64,000 bases of DNA from Chamaea fasciata (GCA_029207755.1 JARCOQ010000003.1:45900144-45964143), one strand, 5' to 3'; numbered from the stretch's first letter, positions 1-13,059 are shown. Translations and numbers: made by a program. The notes: generated by a model from the letters alone, not told the origin.

Positions 1-2470
1 ATCGTTAGAAATGTGTCTGGGTTTCCTAACCCAATTAAGAGTCTGGTATGCAGTCCGCATACACTACCTGTGGCATTTCCCAATCTTCTCTTATAGATTT
101 TGAAGCAAATGATTTTTTGAAAAGAGACTGAGGGAGTGCAGTTTGGCAAATGTGGAAATGGGATGGGAGAGGAAGGGTTTGTTTGTTTTGTTTTTTTTTT
201 TTTTTTTTTGCTTTCTTCTACTGCCTAATATGTACTTTTAGAGAAAGTGCAATGAGACACTGACAGAAGCTCCACCCTGAAAGCTGGAGAGGTCACAGGC
301 AACTATTTCATCAATGAATATTTTAATTAGTTTTTAATAAAAAAATATTCTCAGTGTTGGTCAAATAGTTTACCCAGATGTTTTCCTGGAACCTCCCACT
401 TTGGAGAGATTTTCAGGTCAACTGGGAAAAGATATGGCCAGCTCCTAGTAGTTCTTAGTTTGGTGCCACTTTGGGTGAAGTTGGATAAGACAAGTTCCAT
501 AGCTTTCTTCCAATCTCAATTACTCTTTTCTTCAATAATTAGCAGTAGATTGTGTGTCTGGGATATGAATAGAAATAAGAAATATATTTATTGAATCATG
601 TTCCCATTTCATGCTTTCTGTCTGGTTTTTAACTTTTCTTTTTTGCATTCTCCACCTCTGACATTTGCAGCACACCACTGTTGGAAAGAACAACTTCTGT
701 GACTTAGCAAAATGATTTGTTTGAGAGCTTAACACTTCCTTTATCTCACTAGGAGTCATGGAAGTTTTCAAAAACAGAGAATTTCCTATGAAAGTACCTG
801 TTATAAAGTAAAATAAAAATAATAACTAGGAAAAAAACTACCCAAAAATTTTTGAAAGCTCCTCACACCTGAATGGTTTACTTAAATACAAAATTTTCAT
901 CATTTTCAGATCAACCTGATGTGCTCTTCATGCTGTTAAGGAAGCCTTTACCTTTCTGCAAGACCCAGTGGTATGAAGATCAAAGATCTTATGTTCATTT
1001 TCACACCCAGCTGTGGTTATGCTACTTCTGGAGAACGTTAGGTAGTGTAAGAAATGAACTTCAAATGGTATTCTTTTTGTATTGTCCAAAATGACAACAG
1101 AAGGAGAATTGTTATTCTTTGTTCTGCAATGACAGTTTCTGTTTACCTTTTTCTGTGCAAAAACTGTACAGACTCTACACTCTGGAAGAGAGGATTGCCT
1201 CCTGTACCACAGTCTGCATAAATCTGTATGAGTTTCACAACTTAAAACCTGAGCTTTGTTGGTACATATTTAAAGGAAGCCTCTGTACCTCTGTACCATG
1301 TACCTATAAGCTCCCACCAGGCTGTTATCTGCCATGAGACCCTTTGTGCTGTGGTCTGGAGTGGGGTCAGCCCTGCTGGGGCAGTGTCTGTGCCAGCAGC
1401 ATGGCTCTTTGCCCAGTCAGAACAGCAGAAAGGAAATCCACAACTGACTGAGGGGAAAGATATAAAATAAAATGTGTATTCTCAGAGAAAAGGAAGATGT
1501 TTAAGTATACTTTCTGGAATTAAAAATAGTGCAAGAAACAAATGCCTGTGAATGAAAGACCTTCATTGGCCACCAAAGTGACCTTCCTTAACAGGGCTTT
1601 TCAATTTTACCTTTACATAAAAACTAAATTTTATGAGCCTATGCGATCTATTTCTATACCTTATTGAGTGATTTATAAGATTTTCACAATTAAATAATTG
1701 GAACTCCTAAAATCTTTTGAGGCACAAAAAGTTTCAAAATTATTTTTTAATTGGGACTGTGAAGCTTTATGTTAACTATTTGCCATAGTTTGGTCACCCA
1801 GTCTTTTCACTTGGTCCTTATTTGCTTACTTTTTAGGATTTTAAAATATTGATCTCACTTAAAATAAATCAGAATCTATCTTTTCTTGTGTAAATGGAAT
1901 ATCAATGTCTCCTGATTTTGTTTTTAATGGAAGCACTGTTCCATAACCACTACATGCACTTCCCAATTTAAAAAAAAAAAAAAAATCTGTTGTATGCTTT
2001 CTGGTCCAGGCTTATTTGCTAGAAAAGGCTTTTCTAACATTCAGAACCCAGTACCTCATTTGCAAGTGATTGTCAACTCACAGGACTCTGGTGATTTTTT
2101 TTAAGCAGAAGGTTGGAAAAAAATTTTTAAAGGCATATGAAAGTTTGAATATGAAAGTTTGCTAGATTTTTAACAGTCTCAAAGCTTTCCATAAGCAATT
2201 GCAATTGAAAATAATAGCTCTGAAATTGTTAAATCAAAGAAAATGAACTGCAGGAAAAGGTCAAGATTTGTTGCTGAAGTACAAGCACTTCCGTCTAGAA
2301 AACAAACCAGATCTGTTCTTGTTAGCAAGGTCATGCAGGCAATTCATTTCATCTAACTTTAACAAAACTTTTTTTTTTTAACACTCAGTTTATTAGATTT
2401 AAGGATTTGAGCTGATATAGATTGTTGTGGCACCAGCAAACCTTTGGCGTTAACATCAGCTTGGCTACTG
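1..2470. other. Unique AT-rich noncoding sequence
   Basis: I see no gene here. All reading frames are short (under 80 codons) and resemble no protein family I know. The stretch holds a 19-T run at 191-209 preceded by TTTG-type units, and a 16-A run at 1970-1985. A near-tandem 13-bp pair containing ATATGAAAGTTTG lies at about 2135-2161. No transposable element is recognisable by eye, although old diverged copies could be hidden. Confidence 0.6.
191..209. repeat. Poly(T) tract, 19 T
   Basis: An uninterrupted run of 19 T follows degenerate TTTG units. It could be a simple slippage product or the poly(A) end of an old minus-strand insertion. I see no element body next to it, so I call it a simple repeat. 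Confidence 0.8.
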
Positions 2471-4100
2471 GTGCTTTTTTTTTTTTTCCCCCCCTGTATC
2501 TTGCCACATAAATAAAAGTGGCTATGATAAGATCTCGTCTCACAGAATTTTGTAGGTCATGGAGTCACCAGCAAGAGTAACTCCCTGAAATTATTTGCAG
2601 GTTCTTGTGTTGCAGGGGATGCTGCTCTGTTTTTCCACCCCCAAAAGGCAGTAATAAGTTCCCAATGACAACAGACAACAATCTACATGTGGCGCTTTGA
2701 GGGATCCTGCCTGACACAAAGATCACATATGGACTGGTAAGATGTACAGATCTGTACATTATCCTGATCAGCTGCACTTCCTCCTGAGGTATTCCCTTTA
2801 TCTAGGAGGAGTAAAACCAATTTGAATTTCATGCAAGAAAGGATCAATCCTAAATCTCAATTTGGCTTCCCTACCTTTGAAGGTCGACTAAGAAGATGAA
2901 GAAACTATTACCTGAGTGTTGAATCCAAGGGTGAAGCCACTCTAACTCAGAGCCTGGTGTCTGTGTAGCCCTGGTGCATGACCTGAGCTCAATGTGGCTG
3001 CACTGGTGTGAGAAGGTGCTGGGGCTGGAGCCACCAAATGGCAGCCAAGAGATAAGAAGTCCCACAGCCACAGATACTGGATAACATTTAGCAGCTCCAG
3101 GATTCAAAACACCTGATAGGAAGAAGTGAAGAAAGAAAAAAAGAAAAAAAAAAAGGGGGGGGAAAGGGATTAGGGGGGACCTATGCTGGGTAACACAGTA
3201 AGACCAAGGCTCAGCTTTCTCTGCAAAAAAATTTAGCCTTCTCTCCAATTCACCCATGACAGAGAGCTGCCAGCAGAAGTGTTTTGTTCAGCCAGAGGAA
3301 CATATTAGTGTTTAGTCTGCAACTGTGTTGGTCTTGGCCATCTATTGCATGCACTACCCCCAATAAATAACTGCTGTGCTCTCTGTGCTGCGCCCAGCTT
3401 GCTTGCAAATTCTCTCTGCGTGTGGTAAAATGTGCCTGAACCAAGGTGACTCATGAAGGTGTGCTGTTGGCACAAAGATTCCTGTTGATTTATCTTAAGT
3501 GTTTGCATTTCACTATAAATATTTTAATTGTTGATAAAAGTATTATAAGGAGGGATTGGGGAGGGACAATTAATGGGAATGGACAGAGGAATGGGGATGG
3601 AGGGAGAAAAGTGAAGCAGAAGTTTTTCCAAACTTCATCTGAAGCACAGGTTAATATGGTATTGTACTCAAGCCAAGAGTGTCTTGATGCATGATCAGAC
3701 ATCTCCATCATGAGTAGAAGGTTACTGAGACCTCTTGCTCCACGGATTACCCTGCAGCCATACCTGTACAGGGTGGCCATTTGTCCCCAGTGTGTGGCTC
3801 AAAGGGTGCACTGACTCTTGCAAATACAGTCTCCCTTGAGTGTCACACTGGCTTTGAGAATAGATGAGATAAGACCAGAAAACAACAGGGTTTGGGACAA
3901 AGAAGGAAAAGGGCAAAGGGAAGATAAGCAACCTGCCTGGAAAAGTGAAATGGTTATCCCACAGTGGAACAGAGATATGATAATCTGAATTTTGTCACAT
4001 TTTTCTTGGTTTAAGTGTACCTAGCCACAGAGACATATTGCAGATGAGGTGATTATCAGGTAAAATATTAACCTTTAATATTCCATATTCTTAAATGTTA
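2471..4100. other. Unique noncoding sequence with purine-rich and pyrimidine-rich tracts
   Basis: No gene is supported. A 13-T/7-C pyrimidine tract lies at 2475-2494, and A/G-rich tracts lie at about 3128-3175 and 3540-3630. The longest frame (minus strand, 2871-3257, 128 codons) reads through the purine tract, which encodes a low-complexity Phe/Leu segment, and shows no recognisable domain. A stretch at about 3260-3445 has an AATAAA at 3362-3367 followed by GT/CT-rich sequence. This could be an old LTR end, but I do not recognise a family. Confidence 0.55.
3128..3175. repeat. Homopurine tract (A-rich then G-rich)
   Basis: On the plus strand this is almost entirely A and G, with long A runs followed by eight G, then AAAGGG and a GGGGGG block. 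It is low-complexity sequence. It produces a Phe/Leu-rich open frame on the minus strand that should not be read as a membrane protein. Confidence 0.75.
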
Positions 4101-6829
4101 AAACTGGTTTGAAGTATGAAGTTTTTGTTTTGTTTTGTTTTTTCCTAAAACTGTTGTGCATGAAACATTTAATTATACGCTGACCAAAAGAAAAATACCT
4201 CTTGTGATGGACCTGAGTGTATTTTCTTTCCATACTGAGTTTTCTTTCAGTGTGTAATATGTCACAAAACAGATTATTCAGTTTCTTCTACTGCAAGCCT
4301 CCATGGAGCATGGAAAATCTCAGATACATCTCATTAGCTTTTCTGCATGTGGGTTTCTAATTATGAAGTGCTATAATTGACCATTTTCCTTTTCAAATTA
4401 ATTTATAACATAAGATTTGATTGCAGAAATGTTCAAAAGGAATAATTTGGTTTGACCTTACAACTTGTTCCAACTCTTTGGCTGGTATCCATTAGGATCA
4501 TTAAAATCAATTAAGGAGTTAAGTACAGGACATCTATTGTTCTGCCATAGAATCAATAGACCCTTTCAAACCTCCTATAATTTTATGGATCACAGCAGAC
4601 TGTTTAAAGAATCGCTCTTTTGTAGGATCATAGGTTCTAATCTCTGGATGGTTCTAAGCATGTAGTGACTTTTTAAGCTTTATTTATTATGTTTAATTGC
4701 AAACACATGCATTTTTGGGGTTTGGGCATATAGCTCGGTCTTTGAAAGAGGCATGCAATCCATATTGCGTTTCTGATACCACAGACAGGCTCAGTAAAAA
4801 CTGAAGTGTAGCTACAATCAATTTAATTGAAATTGTTGAATATTCAGTTCACTAATGGCTGGCCATTTGTAGCTGCAGCTATATTTAGAAAAAGAAAAAA
4901 GAGAAATTTGTATCCCAGTAACAGAGATGTGGCCCACGTCATAGCTCCATGGGACTGGATCAGCCAGTGGCAATCATTGCAGCAGCTGAAATAACAAACA
5001 CTGGGGAAGGACAGATTAGCACTGTCCTTAAGGCCCAGAAGATACACTATTGCAATAACAACTTAGGTCCAGAAATAAGCTTGACTTATTTGGTGAAACA
5101 GTATAATTTCATAGGAAGCATGTTTCTTTACAGTAACTGTGAACTGAGAGCTAGGACAGTGTTCGCTCATATTTGTGTAGCACCTCACAAATGGGACCGA
5201 TAGTGTGAAAGGTGTCTGTGCTAATGCTGGGTATATGTTAAATGACTCCTATGCTTTTTACTCTTTAGAGGCTATTGCTGGGCTTTGGAGGAGGCAGTAC
5301 TGACCAATTTCAATCACAGTGAAATATTACAGAGCAGACAGTCATGCTGAAAACTAAGGATGAATGGAATATAATGCCACACACCCTATTTATGACTGAG
5401 TTTAATACACATGAAAGAGAAAGAAATAAGGAGAGGAAATTTTTGAAAGTCAATGCCTACAGTTACATTCACACCTTATTTGTGGCCTCAGAGTAAGCAT
5501 GCCTTATGTATATAAAGGCAAAAGTTTATTCCTCGTACAATCAGAATTGAAAAAGTGTAACAGTTTTTTCATCCAGATCTAATTGTTGAGAAAAAAGAAA
5601 GAATAGAATTGACAGTAGTATGCTCACACATCTTAATTTCTATCACTTTTCCCAGGGTTATGCTCCCCCCTTTCACCGTCTTATATAATAAGACCTCAGT
5701 GGGGAGTTTTATTGCAAGCTCTTAGCACCTGGAGTTCTTCACTCGTAGGAACACCTTGGTCATGTTGATGGTTTTGTCTCACTTGGCCTTCTGTGTTTGC
5801 TATCATGTTTTCACACCTCATTCTTTTTTCTTAGTTCTGCTGCTCCATGTTGTGTCCAAACTTACTGCCTATGGTATCTTTTTTCCATGCTGGATACTTT
5901 TTCTTTGTTCTCCTTTCAACACTCAGGTGTGCATTTCTTTGACAGACCATGGCTGAGCAGTTTTTGGCCTTGGAGTCTCTAGTGCCAGCCTCTTCCCCAT
6001 CTCACCAGTCAGCTGTGTTTGGCGTCTCCACTTCTCCAGCTGCCATCTCACCAACCTGTGATTCTATATGTGACATCATCGTGTTAGAGTCATCAGAACA
6101 AAGGAAAACAAATTAGCTGTAGACAATCTGCAATTAGGAAATATGTTGTTACAGCTAAACCACATTAAAGTAAAGCTGCTGGCAGGTCAATAAAAGTTCA
6201 GACAGAGCAGGCATGACAACCCTCAGACCTTAGGCAACGCAAACTCAGAACACTTATGGTCAATTGCTAAAAATGGCAACACCATATTGTAGAGTTGCAG
6301 GGTAACACCACTGGCAACATGTAAGTTCAGTAGTATTTCTTATAAAATTAATATTTTTTTATCTCACTATGCATTAATGCATAAGCCTGCAGTGAGAAAT
6401 AATAACTCATTTTTTCTTCTGAAAAGCCAGTTTGCATATGTTTCCATATTCAGTCAAAGGATTTCTAGGCACTGATTACTGTATCATCTGTAATAAACCA
6501 TCAGCAGTGCCAATATTAAAAAAAAAATAGAAAAATACTGGTGAAGCCACTGCCCCTTATAATATGACTTTTGGCTTATTTAAGAATAAGATTCAACATA
6601 AGCATGATACATCTTATACTTCATCTCATACCTCTATATTTGTTATTAGGCACAATTTAGGGGAAATTAAAAAGAATTTTCTTTTTTCATTTGTGGAAAG
6701 AGATGCTCAATTTCTACACTGGAAATGTGAAGGCATTAAAAATTATACTGCTTTTCTTAAATTAGCCAGCTATTCCTCTTCCTCTTTTCTCCTCAAGTTC
6801 TTGAACTGACACCCCATCAGACTGCAATT
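4101..6829. other. Unique AT-rich noncoding sequence
   Basis: I see no gene, RNA or clear mobile element. A short (TTTTG)n stretch lies at about 4123-4142. Reading frames are under 85 codons with no familiar motif. The stretch around 5640-6070 is pyrimidine-rich on the plus strand, and this explains its overlapping open frames. Confidence 0.6.
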
Positions 6830-7260
6830 AGCTCTGCTGCCATCTGGACAGTGGCAGAGGTGACTTTCCCTTCCACCTGCAGACACCTGGACAAGCAGGG
6901 GCAGGGGGGAACACCCAGGAGGGGAAAGCAGGAACAGACGCTGGCAGGGCATCCCCTCCTTGGCCACCAGTCTCTGGGGGGTGACGGGGGGAGCTCCTCT
7001 CTTCCTTGGTCATGGATAAAGCTACAGACACTACTCTACTGGCAGGCTCAGAACCAGGATGGAGAGGTCCTGGAGGAAGTGGGACTCAGTGTCCCCTTGG
7101 GCTGTCTCTACAGGCTCACCTGCTGGCATGCCCATTGAGGGCATCTCCACTCTTTTCTTAGAGGGAGCTCTAAATGGCTCTCTTCCATATCCGGGCCCCA
7201 GGTACATTTCTAAATATGATGTGTGACTGCCAAAGTGAGAGGCAGGAGCTAAGCACCCTG
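6830..7260. other. GC-richer pocket, unidentified
   Basis: Base composition is visibly richer in G and C here than in the AT-rich flanks, with several G runs. A 95-codon frame lies on the plus strand (6851-7138), with overlapping frames on the minus strand. The plus-strand translation is Gln/Gly/Trp-rich and matches no domain I know. It could be a decayed repeat or a chance pocket. I do not call a gene. Confidence 0.4.
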
Positions 7261-8558
7261 CCGCTCCTTGGCTTGCTCTAGCAGCTATCTGGGTTACTGC
7301 AAAATTCTTACAGCTGAAAATTCATCATTAAAATGCTCTTCAGCACCACTCTTTCTTTTCTCTATCACCAGCAAGCAACCAACATCAAGACAAACAGGGT
7401 GACCCTGACAAAGAGCTGACTATTCGCTTCTGTGTGCCAGCTTTCAGGCTTTATTACTGCTGGTTTCTGTCTTAGCAGAGCTATTCCTAATTGTGTGTCA
7501 AGAACATTTCCTGCCCCAGAAAGCAATAATCTATATTGCAAAGAAATAGGCTACCTAAAGTATGAGCCAGAGTCTCTTTCTTCCCTAGTAGTACTTTCAG
7601 GGCTCAGCATCCTCTTTGTCTGCTGTCTGCACAAGCCCCAAATGCACAAATATCTGGGAACCAAAAATGGAGAAAACAGCATTTTGCTGAAATACTTCAG
7701 ATTCAGCAGAAACTGCAGGGATCCTCTTGTATCTTTCACTTGAAACACTTGACTTTATAACGGGCAGGATACAAACAAACGCACTTGGGAAACAGAGAAA
7801 CTTTGGCAAGAAAATCCTCTACTAATACACATTGATTTACATCATCCATGTTCAGCATGCAAAGCAGCACTATGGAAAAAAATGCTGCATACATTTCTTC
7901 TGTGGAGCAGTTGCCAGTACTGGTCCGCATTTTGTAATAAACTGTCTTTTGTTTCTTCAACTATAACATTTTGATGTTTCAGTTTGTGCTATATTTCCCT
8001 TACAGAGTGTATTTGAAGAACGTGTTCAGCTCAAAATGCATGTTGAGAAACAGATTTGCCTGTCTATAATATTAATGCATTCCTAAAAAAAGCAAAAGGA
8101 TGCTTCTGAAAGCAATCAAAGCTTGTACCTTTTTTTTTTTTGAGTATGTTGATATTTTCCAGGAAAGCCTGAGATCTTGGTTTTCTGTAGTGCAATTTCC
8201 ACATCCAAACAATTTATTCTGAATTTCTTTTTCTTTGACAACTGTTAGCTATTTATACCTGGAAGATAGGAACTTTCATAGCTCGTAGAAGGCAGCCATT
8301 AGGTTTTTTGGCCTGAGAAACCATTTTCTCTGCTTTCTCATTATTTCTTTAAAATTAAAGTCTTCTTTTATTTTTTTGAGAAATCAGACATGTAACATCT
8401 CATGTTACTCTTCTACATCATATATTTTCTCCTTATAATTTTGTTTTGTGCAATTTTCAGTATGTTCTTGTACGCAAGCCATCGAGTACTCCAATTTCTA
8501 CATATATCTTAACTGCCAGAAATATATATAATATTTCAGTGTTTATTACTTCTGGGTT

Positions 8559-8632
8559 AAAAAAAAAAAAAAAAGAAAAAAAGGGTGTTTCTTTTTTAAT
8601 TAACTATCAAATTATTTTCTTTTTTTTTTTTT
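8559..8632. repeat. A-rich tract facing a T-rich tract
   Basis: A run of about 16 A with further A/G sequence is followed about 40 bases later by about 14 T. It is simple sequence that could fold back on itself. It also creates the Lys- and Phe-rich ends of a spurious 62-codon frame. Confidence 0.75.
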
Positions 8633-10270
8633 AATACTACACAGATTAAAAATCCTGGGGAAAAAAAACCCTGTTAGGTAATAAAAAGCCTTTTAAAGAA
8701 AAGAACCATACAAATTTAATGTAGTTAATACATTTCTGAGTGCCATGCACTGCAGCTAAAAGTAGTGATGTAGAAATCCACATTTTTCAATTACTATTGT
8801 TACATTCAGAAAAAAATAAACTTATCAGAAATGGAGCAGAACTAAAAGTTTCCCATCTAATTCCATTTCCGCAGCTGTTTTTTTTTTTTGAAAAACACTT
8901 CAACAAAGGCTAAACAGAATATTTTATAGTAAAAACTGAACACCTGAATGATAACTATGTATGATAACAAATGTACATGTTCTGTTTAATAACTCTGCAA
9001 TAAATGGGGGGAAAGTTATATAATGTTGATGGATAACATCTCTCTTTTATGTAATATTTCTATTTGCTGGATTCAAATAATCATTTTTTAGCAATATAGA
9101 AAAAAATAGTTCAACTTTTTTTTTTCTCTTGAATGTGTAACTTCCTCCTAAATGAAATCTGGAGGGCTGTTTATTACAGCCTAACAACATGCCCAGTTCA
9201 GTAAGAAAAGGTAGATTGTGTATTTAAGTCTGTATAAGAGGGAAAACCTGCTTTTTAAATGATCTTGAACTAGGGCTTTGAATGCAAATTACCTACCCAC
9301 ACAAATTAAAATAGAAGAAAATAGAAGCATCATAAGTGCTTGTTTATATCAAAGTCAAAAGGAGTAATTTTTCAAGATTTTTACCCAAATTTCGTACCGA
9401 CACTAGCTTAGTTTACAAAAATTTCTGTAAGAAATTAAATCCAGGTCTTCCTCCTCACCCTCCTTTCACAAAATAGCTAGCCAGTGAAATAGGTTATTGC
9501 TGAATGAAACAAAGCCAAAGTGCAACAGCCTTTGCCAAGGGAAGCAACTCTCCTGCATTTTGTCAGTGTGCTTCTCTTTTCACTTTCCTTCTGCAGCTTC
9601 CTATCCAGTTAATCTACATTTCAGTTCTATCCCATTTTCTTATCCTATTCTTCCATTAGTATTGGATCTGAGTGCAGACAAGCAGTATATACAGCTCAGG
9701 CACTGCCAACAGATAGTTTGTTTGCATTATGGTGTCATCACTGTGATTTATCACAACCACTCCCAGAGTAAGGCATTAAATTTTCCTTACTGTCTGTCAA
9801 GGACAAAGTTTTAGAGCTTATAGTGGAAAGCAGAGTAGAGTAGATCAAAGGCTGTATGGCTTCCCACAGTCACCAAATTGATTTTTTTATGTCCCTGTGA
9901 TGCTGAACCACAGATTCATAAACTTAGACTGAAAGCAATGTTTTCATGGCAACTTTTTAAAAACACTTGTACACAGAGTTAAGTCCTCTTTTGTAAAACA
10001 TGAAATGTCTAATGCTAATCCTAAGACTCTGACATCCTGCTGGTAGAGTAACACAGGAGCTCTATTAACTACTATTTTCTTTGCCATATAGACTACAATG
10101 GGGAGTCATTTCAGAGTTAGAATATTAGCACAGTAGTCTTGTAGCTAAGATCAACTTCAGATCTTCCCTCAACTGCACACGGGAAATATCTGGAAGAAAT
10201 GCTTATTTTAAATATTTCTGAGTTACCTTTACTTTCTGTCAAAAATTTCTTACAGGAAAGATCTCTGTTT

Positions 10271-10324
10271 ATCCCGCCATGACACCATGTCTGTCAATCC
10301 AGCCGTGACACCAGATGTCTGTCA
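10271..10324. repeat. Imperfect tandem duplication, 26 and 28 bp
   Basis: Two adjacent units share the skeleton ATCC-GCC-TGACACC-ATGTCTGTCA. They differ by two substitutions and a 2-bp insertion in the second unit. This looks like a simple local duplication that has since diverged. Confidence 0.8.
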
Positions 10325-11864
10325 TCTGCTTGGGGAAAGTGTGGTGTGCTGAGATATTCCTGCTTGTTGGTGGGAGAGGTGACTGACTGAGTCAGAAAGA
10401 GGCAGACATCCACATCTGCATCTAAGATAAGATTGTTCTTATCTTAAGAAAGCAACACAATATGATCAAAACAAGCAAATCTATCATTCACTAGCTTTAC
10501 TAAAGGAGTAGTGACAGTGCAGTGTTGACTCACTTGTAACCTTTTGGATAGCTTGTCTATTTCATCACACTTTTGGGGTTTTTTCACAAGGAGGTATGCA
10601 ATAAAGCTGTGAACCAGTGGAGAATGTTAGGCATATTGCACAAAACTTCTGCAGAAGCAAAGAGCTGAAATATGAATTCGTTTAGAATAACATAACGCTC
10701 TGTGGCTTTGCCTTTCTTTTGAATTGCCTGTACCAGAGAAGTCAAACTCAGTTTGCTGGGCTTACCTTTCCCATGACACTTTCCATCTACTTGCAGACCC
10801 AGACCACTGGACGTCCAGGTTCAATGTGGTTTGGATTTAGATACACCTAAGCCAATAAACTTATAAACCAAGCCAAACTTCAGCCTCTAGTGCATGTCAA
10901 AGGAATAAAGAAATGTGTTTTTTCCTTGTGGGAGGCATTTCTGACACGATTGGGTTGTTGTGAGTAATGATAGCACTATATGCATTTAAGGAACAGTAAA
11001 CTGAAATTTCTTGTCCTCTGCACTTCTAAAAGAGATTTTTTAATACCAGTAAAGCTAAAATATAAACAAGTAATTTAGATGAAGATTCACGCTTATTTTT
11101 AAGCATTGTGCTTATTTTTGTTGGCATATCATATAAAAGTATTTTAAAGGTGCTTCATAGTGAAATTCGAAAGTAGAGAAAGTTATAGAAGAGCAAAAAG
11201 AGGAGGTTTTGGCATAGGGGAAAGACTGTAGGAGCAGTTAACTAAGTCATTTATTTGTGGCCACAAGAAGCTGTGGACATGAACTAAGGCTAAAAAAGAA
11301 GATTGATACAAAAGACATGACATAATGCTTAGAGCACAATGGTACAAGGTAATGGAGAGCAGCAGCTACTCCCAGGCAAAGATATGAGGAAGTCTGATGT
11401 CTGTTTGTATGGACTGTCACATACAGTGTTAGCCCATATCCATACCCTCCTGTTTGCCATATATGAAAACAAACTTTCAGCAGCACCTTACACAAAACTC
11501 ATAGCTCATCATGCCCATCAGCAGCCTACTAGATGTTAGCACTGGGGTGGAGACACAATGAAGTCCTTTCACTGTTGATAGGTTTCATTTGAAATGTGTA
11601 TCCCAGCCACACAGAGTGTGTCACCTGAGGCAAAATCCCCCCAGCAGCCAGCTCCAAGGATGGCTGTTTGTCACCCCTGCTCTGTGTCAGCAAGTGTGCT
11701 CCCTTGAGGGTCAACTCCAACAGGAGAGTGTCCAGAGCTGACACAGTGTGTTCCTGTGGGGCAAGAATTTGTCAGACCTCTGCGGAGCCTAAGAAGGTTG
11801 AAAGATGGGGATATGGATGATTCATAGTTCATTAATGGCAAATGAAAAAAGAGGTAGTATGGCC

Positions 11865-11906
11865 TTCCCAGGGACTGGAGAGTTTGGAGTTTCCAGTCCC
11901 TGGGAA
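11865..11906. repeat. Perfect 15-bp inverted repeat (hairpin)
   Basis: The left arm TTCCCAGGGACTGGA (11865-11879) and its exact reverse complement (11892-11906) flank a 12-base loop. A G-T wobble and an A-T pair extend the stem inward. The arms are GC-richer than the surroundings. I see no terminal repeats of a known transposon and no flanking duplication, so its origin is unknown. Confidence 0.9.
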
Positions 11907-13059
11907 ATCTGTACAGGGAAAAATAATTAGAAATGTAACCACCAAAGTAATAATTAAAAGAAAGTGAGAAAAGGAATACATTTAGTATGGGTAATATTAA
12001 GGCTCCAGTTTGATATACGGCATGGGCATGGTCTATGTGATGCTGGGCAATCACTTAAAAGAGAAAAGCTGCTCACAAAAGTTGTAAAGGAGGATATAGC
12101 ATTGCAAACAACAAAGACACACAAATATAATTTAACATTATGTCTGGAGACATATACAGTAGATTTAAGGCAATTTCTCTTTATTTAAGAGTGGGTCTCT
12201 ACTATTGATCGCATAAATAGCAAGATAGCTTCCAAAAATATGTTCAGGGTTCTGGAACACATGAATTTCAAAAGAAAAAGGAAAAGTCTTTCTTCAATCT
12301 TAACAATCTTGCCCATGTGTCCATGAAAACAAGAATATGATAACATTATCTGCCTTATGAACTCCTGAGTTCCTCCAGAATGTATCTGAATAATATGCCC
12401 TAATTTCAGCTTTTTTTTCTACATTCAGAAAACTTCTCCTTTAAAAAAGAAAATTAGAATGCATACTCCTTAAAGGAAAGCCTTTCTGACTCATATATCT
12501 AAACCAAATAAGGCAAAAATCACTCCTTCCCCAAAGGGTGTCTGCATTGAAAATGGTAAGTCAGTCAAAATACAGAATTATCACCTTTAGCCATTTTTCA
12601 TACATTTTTCAGGAGGTTTTTTTATACTTCTGTTCTATTCCATATTTGCATAATATATGAAAATAAGCTTTTTCATACTCTCAAGCTTATTTTGCAATTT
12701 CTCATTTGCTGGCTTTTACACTAGATAAAAAATACTTTGCAGGGTATATATTTAACTTGTTCAAGAACACCATATTTCCTTTAACAATTATGATGAATAA
12801 AATCCTATCTAATACTAGTGCAGAAAAAATAATTTAAACACTGAAATAAGATGACAGAATGGATTGTCTAAGAGGTTTTGTAGTTTAACTCATCATCTTG
12901 GTTTGAGACAATTTAAAGGAGAATACTGGATATGAGTTGTCTCCCTTTAAGGGTTCCAACCCTCTTCTCCAATGCGGAATACTAATAGATAAAAGTGAAA
13001 AAAACCCAGCCTTGGGCAGTCATCAATAATAGTGGAGTTCCAAAAGGCACATCATGATG

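Larger units (their letters stand above)
7261..13059. other. Unique AT-rich noncoding sequence with small hairpins
   Basis: No gene is supported. Contents are an A-rich/T-rich pair of tracts at about 8559-8632, an imperfect 26/28-bp tandem duplication at 10271-10324, an inverted pair of AGATAAG motifs at 10423-10446, and a strong perfect hairpin at 11865-11906. The longest frame is 127 codons on the minus strand (11671-12054). It runs through the hairpin and has no recognisable domain. Confidence 0.6.

Noticed and set aside
2871..3257. 128-codon minus-strand frame with a Phe/Leu-rich middle
   Set aside because: The hydrophobic middle is the translation of a homopurine tract, and the rest is unfamiliar.
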